A stretch of 64,000 nucleotides of DNA. It comes from Labyrinthula sp. Ha. Lineage: Eukaryota; Sar; Bigyra; Labyrinthulida; Labyrinthulaceae. The stretch is from contig JAALGZ010000032.1 in the NCBI GenBank assembly GCA_015227615.1, positions 360,816 through 424,815 of the forward strand, in the 5' to 3' direction. Within the stretch, counting starts at the first letter, position 1; every line of letters starts with the position of its first letter. Below are positions 11,001 to 21,171 of this stretch, in pieces. The notes under the pieces are model-generated. The model did not search any database, was not told the DNA's origin, and was given only the letters and a program-made list of their open reading frames with translations. Made by a program: the position numbers and the translations under genes.

Positions 11001-12304
11001 ATATGAAGTTCTAGAGTAAAATATAAGTCACAATGGTCCAAAACAACTTATATTTTTTGGATAAAAACAGTAACTGAATGAGAGCAAAAGATTCATAAAT
11101 GTTTCTAAATTGCACAGAAAAAATCTATATCAATGGGCCCATGGAAGAGTAAAAAATTTAAGAACGAAAGGGATAAACAATAAATTAAATATATTAATGA
11201 CACAATAACAATACATAAAGTCAAAGCCAATAAGGTTTGGGATCATTAATTTGAGTTCAAAAATTAGCCAATGTCAAAGTCAAATAACATTAGGGACAAG
11301 GCAGATTATTTAAAACAAACGCCAATATTAAAGCGCATTGAGAGCTTCAAGCTATCATTTACTTCTCTTAGAGTTCAATATTAGTTTAATAGTAATTGTT
11401 GAAGTTTAGAAAAGGTACCCGAGTCATTGTTGGCGCATTAACCGAAGCAGCCAAGTATATACGCCACGTCAAAAGCAACGAGATATTCTATCAGAAAGGA
11501 AAAAAGTAATGCATTGACTGAAAGAGTTCCATTTGAGAGGGAATCATTAAGTTAGCTGTATTATATATATATTATCTCAGTTAAAAACAAAATTCTCAAG
11601 AAAGTACGGTTATTATTTAACTTAAAGAAACAATCGACCGACATATCTTCTCTGCTGAAGTCGGGTTGGTTTCCTTAACTAAATATAATAAAAGGTCAAT
11701 AGTATCACTACAGCACTTATCATACTATGGTTATAAGGCGTTACTTTCTATTTTATCTTAAATAAAAAATATCACGCTATGAGAGAGATGATCTGAATGA
11801 GATCAACACATTTACGATATATATTGAAATACAGGATTTACATGGCCAGGAACTACAGCAAGAAAATATTGAACTCCAATTCATTCGGAGCGAAAAAAAT
11901 TTAAATTACAATTAATTGATATAGTCTCAGAACCCAAATGAATCCATAAAATTCGTTTTTCTATAAATTTTTTCGTAACTTACAGGTTTCATCGCCTCTT
12001 TTTTTCCTTCGCTGCAATAAATGTATATGTCAGCTTCCTATGAACTAATTAATATTAGCCTAGGCATTTCTGCTGCCTATATAGATACTCACAGAAAAAT
12101 TGGAAGCTAATGGTTTATAAACAATTTTCTTAATACTAAGGTTTTGATATAGAACATAAAATATCGAGATATGATATAAAGAAACACGTACTAGATCATA
12201 TATGAAAGAAGTCAAAGCAATCTTAAGGATAACTCAATTAAATATTTATGGGTTTTTAAGTTCTTTAATACATGTAATAATGCGGTATCATAATGTTATT
12301 TTTG
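8019..12304. other. Palindrome spacer, 4.3 kb, no recognisable gene
   Basis: This is the single-copy centre between the inner arms. It is AT-rich and dense in stops. The longest frame, 114 codons at 9976-10320 (+), has no recognisable motif and ordinary AT-biased composition. A short TA microsatellite lies near 10707-10727. The region 10380-11100 has some reverse-transcriptase-like words but nothing I can defend. Confidence 0.6.
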
Positions 12305-12332
12305 CTGAATCTCTACTTAAAAAGAGTTTTAT

Positions 12333-13065
12333 GTTTATTTTCTCTCTCCGCCCAAAATGCAACACCAGCACAGTATAACTAATTCCAGATGTTGCATTAC
12401 CACCGGGAAACAACAACCTTTTTCGCAATAAAGCTTGAATAACTCAATCGATAATTTCGTCGATATAGACCATTTTATCGCCTTTGTAAATACCGATTTA
12501 GATTTTCCCTTCGCAGCTCTCGTATATATTCTATCTCTGGTCTTAATAAATAAATGGAAACTCACTGATATCAGCATAGATCATCTTAAGACATTCAGAT
12601 TCAAGTAAAATTTTGTTTTCCTTCAATAACTACACAAGGACAATAAAAAATTCTAGGGAAGCTATATATTTTGAAATAGAGATCTTATCCTTAAACATTT
12701 ATTAATAAAATGACGCTGATGCTAAAGGTGATCACGGTGAAAGTTCGACTTCAAAACTTAAAAAGATGAAAATAAACACTCAATTAAGTCAACGATAAAA
12801 CTTATATCTAGTTATGAATATCATAATGCATCGAGAGCTAAATTAACTGAAAGATATTCTGGTGATATTTTTTGATCACGTACCCATTTAATATTATTTC
12901 TGTGGGCAAGACTGTTGATTAGTAGATATAAGAAATCATTTGCAAGAGAAAATTAAATGTCATAAGAAGTAGTTTGTCTCTTCAACCAAATTTCATAAAG
13001 CTTAGATATAGTTTTATGGAAAGGTTTCTTCTTAAAGTTTTGCTATGATATACCTGTGTTAATAA
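12333..13065 (-). pseudogene. Decayed coding-like block of unknown family, inverted copy
   Basis: This is the counterpart of 7260-7990 in the right arm, nearly identical base for base. The same frame interruptions are present in both arms, so the decay came before the arm duplication or conversion. Confidence 0.35.
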
Positions 13066-13514
13066 ATGTTATTTTCCATAATGAAAAAAGATTTCATTTA
13101 TTTAAATTCGAGATAAAAATGTGAAGAGAAAGAAAGTTTAATTTTTAAATTACAATGGAGAAGAAGATATAGAAAAAAATAAAATTAAAACGTTCTAACG
13201 TTGATTGATTTTGATTTCTATTTTGCAAATGTCGATTTACATTTTCATGTATGCAGAATGAAAGTTTTGGAATTTCTTGTATCATACAATGAAGATATTT
13301 TGAATCCTTTATAGTTATTTAAAGGAATATTCTGTGAAAGTTGAAATTGATATGAAATACATTTTTTTTAAGATTTCTAAATCTTCAGAGTTGATTTCTG
13401 AGACTTCTTCAAGTTTATTATATCCAACGAAAGCTCTAAAATTGGGCAGATTGTTTGTTTTTATTTTTCTACAGAGTTTAAATCAAGCAAGTGATCTGTT
13501 TAAACAGTATTATT

Positions 13515-13724
13515 TTATGTCTCAGAAGTGTCATTTTCATAACTGTGAATTTCCTCTATTAGAGAAGTGTCCTCAGAAGCAAAAATTGGAATATAATCCG
13601 TAGAAAATACTTTTGGTGCTAATTGGGTGAATCCATGAACCTCATCAGATGAACATGAAGGAGAAAAACATTCCTGTAAATTTTCATAACATTTAGCAAA
13701 CATCTTGCTCATGAACATTTGCAT
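13515..13724 (-). CDS. Short paralogue of the serine-rich gene, 69 aa, inverted copy
   Basis: It encodes exactly the same 69 residues as 6599-6808, and the same comments apply: N-terminal 30 residues of the serine-rich family, then loss of similarity and a stop. The minus-strand ATG is at 13724, right after the inverted promoter block. Confidence 0.4.
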   Translation of the reverse strand: MQMFMSKMFAKCYENLQECFSPSCSSDEVHGFTQLAPKVFSTDYIPIFASEDTSLIEEIHSYENDTSET

Positions 13725-14026
13725 TTTATGACTTATAAAGTTGAATTAAGTTATAAACCCTAAGAAATTTTTTCTTTTTTCTTTTTTTATACAGACACGA
13801 CAGAAAACTAAAATATGCCTGTTTTCTTTTGTTTTACAAAAAAATATCTATTTGATTTTATTCAATGTGTGTTGAGAGCAACGTTTTTTATTTATTTATC
13901 TGTTACGCTTTTTTCTTTTATACTTTTTTAGATTTGGTTTGATCACAAAATTTAAATAAATAAATTTAACTTGCCAGGGAAAAAATATGGACTTGCCGAG
14001 GCAGAAAAAGGCAAGAAATTTTGGGT
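13725..14026 (-). promoter_or_regulatory. Conserved promoter and leader block, copy 3 (inverted)
   Basis: This is the inverted copy of 6297-6598 with only a few base differences, for example an ACACAC versus ACATAT word. Confidence 0.5.
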
Positions 14027-15114
14027 GGCAAGAACAGACAAAAACTAAGGGGGAAAGAAGTATTCTGTTTTGTCGACAAGGTATAAAAAGAGGTACCAGA
14101 GCATACTCTAAGATAGAATTTTATTCACGTATAACATAAATTTAGGAATTAGAAAGACGTTTTCAAGTGTCTAGACTACTAGTCTTTATACTTTTTAAAA
14201 TTAGGTTATTAACAGTTAAGTATAGCAGTGTTTAACGGATTAATTTTGTTTTAGACGACAACGACTACATTACATCTAAGTACACATATGGTGTGTAATG
14301 ATGTTTATAACAGAACAACAAAATATTGTCACAAGGTATAAATATTGTATAATCTTTTGCACAAACTCTAAGCAGAGGAAAACCTGGAAAGTTAAATGAA
14401 AGTATAGAAACTCTTTCAAGTATCAATCTAGCATTATAATCGCGAGGAACTCTTGTTCTTAAGGGATTAAACTGCGAGCTTAGAGGCCCTTGAACAACAT
14501 ATCTTGCTTTTATTCTATCTTCTAAGAACTCTTGTGTCCTAGATTATACATGCCGGTATCTCATAAAATAAGTGGGTATTGGTAAGAAGATTTTGATGAT
14601 CATCTACCAAGCTATAATAAGAAAGTATTAGAGACAATAGAAAATGCTCCTATAACTATAGCTTCATTCCAAACCTTTTTTTAACAACTTCTCTTTGAGA
14701 TTTTTCTGACGGATTTGAAAGATCATTATGCTTTAGTTAATTTTATTCACTGAAAAAAACCTTTCTGAGAATCTCAATTGATTCTTTCATCATGAAAGAA
14801 GACTCTACCCAATAATAATAGTTCATGTCAGTTTTTCATAATACACCTCTCTATGATTAGACCGTGGAATAACTGTAGCAGTCTGTTAATACCTGAAGGT
14901 TCTACATTAAAAAAAAGAGCAATCTCAAAAATTTTTTTAACTCAGAATAGGAAGAACTTGTTTGATAATATCTTTGCAGACACTATACTAGAGCATTATC
15001 ATTAGAACTTTTAATTCTAAAATAAATGTATAATTTTAAAAATTCAGTTCAAATCAGGTCATTACAAACTATATTGTACAAATAATGATGTCAAATGTAG
15101 GCATAGAATGAGGA

Positions 15115-16735
15115 AAACTATTTTCAACAATTAGTTTTCTTTTTAGAGAAAGAATATTTAAACTCACAGGTAGACATTTAGATCATACTTTAGTATCTTT
15201 GTTTAGTATGTTTATTTTCTGTAGAAACCAAATGTCATCAACAACTTATACGGTAACTACTCTTTATCTAATTCAACAAGAAAGATTTGTTAGCTTGTAT
15301 TTTTGTGCCTTTGGTTTCATTTGCAACAAATCTGCAGAGAAGGACAATATAGAGAAGTCTCTCTGGAAAAAAACTTTTATTTTGCTCATACTGTTACTGA
15401 TAACTCAGTAATCAAAAGCCTAATTAACAACCTAGTACTTTTTAGCTCAACCTTGAATCGTAAAAAGGAAATATGTCTCATCAAATATTAGGTTCTTTTC
15501 AATATTCTGATTTTCTCAATTTAGCTGTTATCTCTACTTTTTCTTTTAGGAGTCAAAGATTCCATCTTCTTAATCCACTCATTGTAAGAAATAAAACAGA
15601 TATCATACTACAGGAAGCTGTACTTATTCAAGTGCTTATTCGTCATTTACATTAATTTGAGACTATCTCAGTGTAAAAACTCTAACAAACTCGCGAAATT
15701 TTGTGAGAACAACTGAGTGAAATATACTTGTTCACTTCGTTGCGCCCTTCTATCTTCTTTCCTAGATTAGGGTTGCTATGATGAATTAATGCAATACACA
15801 TTTTAGTCTCGTCACTCATGTAGCTTTTAATTATTCTCTTATGAGTGAAAACATCTAGATTTTAGTTTAAATATTTTTCCAACAAGATCTAACTATTTTT
15901 GGAACAATTTCATCTCCGCAAAATGGCGGAAGTTTTACGAAATGAACTTGTATAAGAGAAAAATTCAAGATGCAACTGCTTCCAAAAGAGGAGTTATTTT
16001 GACGTTCAACCTGAAAAGGGCATAGATATGGTTAAGTATTTATCGAGTTGTCTAAGGACTACCATATGCATGCTAAAGAAAATGTCATATCGTTGCTAGT
16101 GTCTCTTTAAGAAAATGCTATTTAGTAATATAAAAAGTCATGTGAAAAGTTTGCTTAAGTATTACAGAACTTAAGATTTTATAAAAGCAAAAGAAAAATT
16201 CAACCAAGATTTTTTGTTGTTCATCACCAAAATTAGGGCTCCTGAAGGTAATCCTTAGTTCTTTCTTTTCCCTTCGTTTTGCTACGAGGGAGAGAATTTA
16301 ATGAGCATAAATATTAAGCGCATTGAATTAAAAAGCAAAAAAATAAGAGTTAAAATTTAACTTATATGTATTTTGCACTACTACTAATCTTTCAATATCT
16401 TTCATGTGAAGTCATTAAAGTTATACTGATTCAATTTGTTAGGTGTTTTACACAGAGTTCTTTCCTCTAGTTACAACATATTCCATAACTTCAGAGGATA
16501 AAATTATTTTTTAATAACCTATAAGTGATATTTTAAAAGTGTAGTTCAAAATATTTCATTGGTGCTTTTTTTGTTTTTCTTTTCGTAGAACTAAACTATC
16601 GAACAAACAGTCGTACAAAACCTCAATATTGCATTACCATTAAAAAACAAAGCCGTTATTGAGAAAAATCTGCAAAACTCAATATATTTCTTCTTCATTA
16701 AGAAGTATTCCAAGTGGTCTTTTCACACCGCTGAG
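15115..16735 (-). repeat. Palindrome, right outer arm (diverged)
   Basis: This is the inverted partner of 3590-5208 around the same centre. The end near 16600-16735 also corresponds to the tail of the decayed coding-like block at 3590-3770. The small frames inside (15199-15655) have no motif and no counterpart in the left arm, so I do not call them. Confidence 0.65.
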
Positions 16736-17576
16736 ATGTTTGTTTTTCCCTAATAAGAATAGATTCTTCCATGAAACATAAACAAAGTGCCGACACTTAA
16801 CCCGTGTGTTAAGTTTACCAATTGGTCGTATTTTTGTGCATGTTTTGAACATGCTCTCAGTCGGTTCAATTGTTCACTTTAGCTTGATCTTGTTGAGAAC
16901 TTCCTCTAGAAGTTATTGCTTTCGTTTAGTTCGTGTCTTCTCCTGCCCAGTCGTCGTCTTGGAGTAAAGTTTCGGTAGAGCTTCTTCCTTGGTATATTGT
17001 ACAGGCTGTGTTGCTCTAAAAACTACGAATTGGTACTGATAGTAGAATTGCTGCTCTGGTTTACTATAATTACAGTTAGGGTTTTTAAAACTGGTTACTC
17101 TCTATCTGATTGGAACCAAGCTCTGAATGTTTCTGACAGAGGCATCACTTTAACCGTGAGTATTTCGATTTTGTATCAGTGTTTTAATTTTCAATTGTGA
17201 AAAAAGCAGCTTTCTGAGAAACACGGTAGGATCATATGAGTATTTAACACCATATAAATTTCTAAACTAAAATTACAGTGATACAGGAAAACTATAATTA
17301 GATAGTTATTTTTGAGCCATTTGGATGGTGAGTTTCGTTACAAGGTTCTGGAAAATATGCAGTCTTCGCATTGTACTCACATTAATGAGAGCGGGTAAAT
17401 TGTCTAGGGTTCATAAAATTTATGATATTAATATTTTAGTTAATAAATATTTCAAATTCAAGTATACTGAATTAGTTCAGAAAGAACAATGCTCTAAATA
17501 ATTTTTTTATGGGAAAACAATATTTCTTGTATTAGCTCAAATCTCTTAACGATGGTGGATTACCATATAGCAGAAC
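16736..17576. other. Intergenic, upstream of the Rad17-like gene
   Basis: No credible gene is seen. The stretch 16780-17000 is less AT-rich than its surroundings and could hold an untranslated leader or a small RNA, but no known RNA fold was recognised. Confidence 0.4.
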
Positions 17577-18575
17577 ATGAACCAAGTCGAAGAAATCGAG
17601 TTTTCTGAGGATGAAGAAAATAGCTTGTTCAAGGTTAATAGGGATGTTCAATTCACATGCAATAATGCAAGGCTGAAGAAAATTAATATAAGGAAACGGA
17701 AACTTGATCCTGTGAAGCAATCAAACCCTGTACTGGTTGAAAAGGAGGAGGACTTACTGCGGTTACAAAATCCAACCAAGTTGTTGGAAATTAAACAATT
17801 CTTTAATGATAGAAAAAAGAACATTCTTTTCTTAATTGGACCATTTGGATCCGGAAAATTTACAATTATAAAGTATTTTACCCACAATAACAAATTTTCT
17901 CTCATTGAGATTTTACCATCAGAAAATACGGAAAGAATTAAAACCAAACTTGTTCGATTAAAATACATAAAACAGATTCCAATATTTTTAATAAAATTAT
18001 ACAAAAAATTCTCCTGGACTGAGAAAGAAACTTCAGTTTTGTTGTTTCAACTTTTATTGCTTGGAAAAATTGTTTTTATTACATCAAATCGAGAATACTT
18101 ATTTCCACTATATAGACTATTTGGCACACAAGAAATAGTAAAAGTGTTACTAAAACATCCTACTTTAAACAAATTAATTAATTTTCTTAAAGAATATATG
18201 AAATATATTGGAATAAAACAAAATTTCAATATCAATGAGTATATAAAACAAAACGAGTTTAATATTCATAAATGTATTTGTAATATAAAGTTAATAAATT
18301 TTCAAGAAGATAAGAAAAAAATATCAATAAATAAGCTACTTCAAAATATTCATTTGAATTATATTCAACAAAATATATCTTCCTTAGAAAAAATATATTT
18401 AATATCTGAAAATCTTTCCTATTCAATATCTATTGAAAATATATTTTCTAAGAATATTATTCTTGGTGAACGAAAAGAATTTCCTGAACACAAAAGAGTA
18501 TTTAAAACATATAAAGATATTTTATGGAAACATACTAACTACTCAAAAGACCAAAAATATCCAGAAATTCTTTAA
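17577..18575 (+). CDS. Rad17/Rad24-like checkpoint clamp loader, short AAA+ protein (332 aa)
   Basis: The order of features matches Rad17, the large subunit of the clamp loader that places the 9-1-1 ring on damaged DNA in the nucleus. An acidic head and a basic NLS-like patch (residues 34-44) are followed by a KLLEIKQFF segment and the P-loop GPFGSGKF (88-95). An interior strand resembles Rad17 before sensor 1 (IVFITSNRE), then a HPTLNKLINFL segment parallels the usual APT...FLNRI, and FNIHKCICNIKLINF parallels the DIRSAINSLQF helix. The protein is shorter than typical Rad17 (roughly 500-680 aa). The P-loop has Phe where Ser/Thr normally binds magnesium, with Thr next to it, so ATPase activity is uncertain. 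Codon use is very AT-rich. The 3' end overlaps the trehalose synthase gene tail to tail by 41 bp. A different divergent AAA+ protein is the alternative. Confidence 0.5.
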   Translation: MNQVEEIEFSEDEENSLFKVNRDVQFTCNNARLKKINIRKRKLDPVKQSNPVLVEKEEDLLRLQNPTKLLEIKQFFNDRKKNILFLIGPFGSGKFTIIKYFTHNNKFSLIEILPSENTERIKTKLVRLKYIKQIPIFLIKLYKKFSWTEKETSVLLFQLLLLGKIVFITSNREYLFPLYRLFGTQEIVKVLLKHPTLNKLINFLKEYMKYIGIKQNFNINEYIKQNEFNIHKCICNIKLINFQEDKKKISINKLLQNIHLNYIQQNISSLEKIYLISENLSYSISIENIFSKNIILGERKEFPEHKRVFKTYKDILWKHTNYSKDQKYPEIL

Positions 18576-21171
18576 CTTGCTGTGGTTTTTCCAAAAATAA
18601 AACTTTATCTACCAACCGTCCTAACTTACCTGTATAGCAACAATACACTTTTCCTTCTTCTTTTAATCCCTTTATTTTTTCTTTCAAGTTTAGTAAATAT
18701 GAAATTACATCTTCATCACTTTTATCACCTCCACAAAATAAACAGAAATCAAACTCTTCAGGATATCCAAAATTTTCTAAAACATATGAACAAAAGTTTG
18801 TTTTATTTGCATGACTCTGTCTTATTTCAACATATTTATTTCCTTGGACAACTTCTACACTAAATGTTGATTCTGAGGTAACATCTTCAAGTTGTACTTT
18901 CAAATCCTTTGCTTGCCAAGGACCGAAATCTGGATCAGCTTTTGAGTAGTTCCATAATAAACTTGTTTTAGTTCTTTCTATAGTTGTACCTGGAGTTCGT
19001 TCAGCAAAATACAAAAGTAAGGGAAGAATGACTTCGATCCATTGTTGACTTTCTTCTTTATGTACAGTCTTCCAACTACCTTGGTAAAATATTTCAGATC
19101 CGTGTTCAGAAGCTAAACCAAATTTTTGTTCAGAAACAACTTTTAACAATGCATCTTTAGTGCCAGAAGAAACAACAAATACAATATTTCTTTTATCTTC
19201 TTGAAGTTTATTCAAACTCTCAAAAGTGCTTTTTAAAAATTTCTGTTTACCCAAAGATAAACCAACAAGTGAATTTATTGAAACAAGAGTATTTTCAAGA
19301 CTACATATAATTAACCTTTTCTTCGCTTTTGAATATTCAGTCATCAACTTATCAAGTTCTAAAGAGTGTTCAACATCAAGTACATCAAGTTTTATCTCAG
19401 ATAAACTATTTACACTTTGTCCTTCACTTGAACATATACTTTCAAAACTATTCTTATATTGAGAAACCCCTTTCAAACTTTCTCCAGTTGAGTTTATCTG
19501 ACTCGCTTCTTCTAGTTCTTTTAAAAAACTTTTTGCCCAATATGTTGCTGTATGTGTTGAAATATATCTAGTTAACTTCGTAAACCTTAGCTGTTTCTCT
19601 ACTGGTGACATACTCAAAGCTTCTAAATATGCACCTGATAATTCTTCTATATTCCAAGGATTTACTCGAAGTGCTCCACTTAAACTTTGTGCACTTCCTG
19701 CAAACTCAGATAATATTAATACACCTGTTGAAAACCTTGTTCTCTGACAGGCAATATACTCATATGAAACTAAATTCATTCCATCTCGTATACTTGTTAT
19801 TATTGCCACATCAGCAAGTGTATATAATGACGTCAGCTCTTCTACTGTAACACTATTATTTACATAGTGTATTGGACTATATCCTAAACTACCAAACCTT
19901 CCATTTATTCTACCAACAAGTTCATTCACTTGTTGAAATAATAATTTATATTCAGCAACTTCTAACCTCGTTGGAACACCTATTTGTACAAGAACAACTT
20001 TTCCAACCCATTCTGGATGAACACTTAAAAAGTGTTCAAGAGCAAGTAATTTATGTGGCATACCTTTGATATAATCCACTCTATCAACACCTAAGAGAAT
20101 CTTCACATTCGAAGAACCTTGAAGTAGTTTACTTAACTGAGATATTCTATTATTTGTTTGCTGTTTTTCTTGAGTTTTTTTGAAAGATGTTGGATCAATA
20201 CCAATAGGAAAAACACCAACTGTTGAAAAGATATTATTATAAGAGATTCCTTTTGGTGAAGCTTCTGTTCCCAAAACTCTACTACAACTGCTTAAAAAAT
20301 GTCTTGCATAATCATAAGTGTGGAATCCACATAAATCACTTGCTAATACACCTTCTAAAATTTGTTTTCTCACAGGAAGTATTCTATATATTTCACTACT
20401 TGGAAATGGTACATGAAGAAACCAACCTATCTTGAAGCTAAATTTACTATCTCGAAGTAGTTTTGGAAGCAGCATCAAGTGTAAATCTTGTACCCAAACA
20501 CACACTTCATATCTATCTAAAGAAGAGCATAACTTTAAAACAACTTCTGAAAATTCTTGATTTGTTTTCTTATATGCATTCCACGCTTCTTGCTTAAACT
20601 TTTTTTCAGCTCCTTGTTTGTATGAAGGAAGTGCTTGATAATGAAATAATGGCCAAAGAAGATCATTAGAGAATCCATTGTAATATAAATCTGCTTGCTC
20701 TTGTTCTAGAAATACTGGTACTATTCTATCACCAAACTGAAGCTTTATTTTACTTGTTATTTTTTGTTTATCTTCATCAGGCACTTCGATTCCAATCCAA
20801 CCTACCCAGTAAAAAGATATCCCACTAACTCCTTTAAAAGCAGATACTAATCCACCTGAAGACAGTTTGAACGTATATTCTCCTGTTTTTTCATCTCTAG
20901 AGATACTTAGAGGTAATCTGTTAGATACAACGATCAGCTTTTTTTCAGTGTCAGATGGTTTTTGTTCTGGATTTTCTTCTTCATTCAGATTCCAGAGATT
21001 TTGCTGTAGCTTTTGAATTTCAGCCAATATCTCTTGCTCATGAATATTTGGTTCTTGTTGATTATCTGATTCATTGAGGGATGTCAATGCATCATAACTT
21101 GAACTAAATGGTGTTGGTAAAACCATCGAATGGAGTTTATTTTCATTTTCATTGTCTCTTTTCTTTTGCAT
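18535..21171 (-). CDS. Trehalose-6-phosphate synthase with fused, catalytically altered phosphatase-like domain
   Basis: This 878-residue protein has a GT20 synthase domain (about 79-550) followed by a HAD-type trehalose phosphatase-like domain (about 612-870). The synthase joins UDP-glucose and glucose-6-phosphate to trehalose-6-phosphate in the cytosol. Its active-site signatures are present: VVSNRLPLS, GGLVSAF, WVGWIG, QDLHLMLLP, FLHVPFPSSE, GVDRVDYIKG and IRDGMNLVSYEY, including the Asp, His, Arg, Lys, Asp and Glu residues known from OtsA. The phosphatase half keeps GLASEHG and GGDKSDED, but motif I, normally DYDGTL, reads SLENTL near residue 622, so both catalytic aspartates are replaced. 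It should therefore be a pseudophosphatase, perhaps regulatory as in some plant and fungal TPS proteins. The ATG at 21171 is the only reasonable start. The C-terminus overlaps the Rad17-like gene. Confidence 0.92.
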   Translation of the reverse strand: MQKKRDNENENKLHSMVLPTPFSSSYDALTSLNESDNQQEPNIHEQEILAEIQKLQQNLWNLNEEENPEQKPSDTEKKLIVVSNRLPLSISRDEKTGEYTFKLSSGGLVSAFKGVSGISFYWVGWIGIEVPDEDKQKITSKIKLQFGDRIVPVFLEQEQADLYYNGFSNDLLWPLFHYQALPSYKQGAEKKFKQEAWNAYKKTNQEFSEVVLKLCSSLDRYEVCVWVQDLHLMLLPKLLRDSKFSFKIGWFLHVPFPSSEIYRILPVRKQILEGVLASDLCGFHTYDYARHFLSSCSRVLGTEASPKGISYNNIFSTVGVFPIGIDPTSFKKTQEKQQTNNRISQLSKLLQGSSNVKILLGVDRVDYIKGMPHKLLALEHFLSVHPEWVGKVVLVQIGVPTRLEVAEYKLLFQQVNELVGRINGRFGSLGYSPIHYVNNSVTVEELTSLYTLADVAIITSIRDGMNLVSYEYIACQRTRFSTGVLILSEFAGSAQSLSGALRVNPWNIEELSGAYLEALSMSPVEKQLRFTKLTRYISTHTATYWAKSFLKELEEASQINSTGESLKGVSQYKNSFESICSSEGQSVNSLSEIKLDVLDVEHSLELDKLMTEYSKAKKRLIICSLENTLVSINSLVGLSLGKQKFLKSTFESLNKLQEDKRNIVFVVSSGTKDALLKVVSEQKFGLASEHGSEIFYQGSWKTVHKEESQQWIEVILPLLLYFAERTPGTTIERTKTSLLWNYSKADPDFGPWQAKDLKVQLEDVTSESTFSVEVVQGNKYVEIRQSHANKTNFCSYVLENFGYPEEFDFCLFCGGDKSDEDVISYLLNLKEKIKGLKEEGKVYCCYTGKLGRLVDKVLFLEKPQQVKEFLDIFGLLSS

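Larger units (their letters stand above)
12305..15114 (-). repeat. Palindrome, right inner arm (2810 bp)
   Basis: This is the inverted, almost identical partner of 5209-8018. It carries the inverted promoter block (13725-14026), the 69-codon frame (13515-13724) and the decayed block (12333-13065). The few differences seen, for example near 12355-12370 and 13875-13905, are single bases. Confidence 0.85.

Noticed and set aside
10380-11100. Words resembling a LINE reverse transcriptase in several frames
   Set aside because: No catalytic motif or continuous stretch could be defended, and the impression rests on short composition matches.
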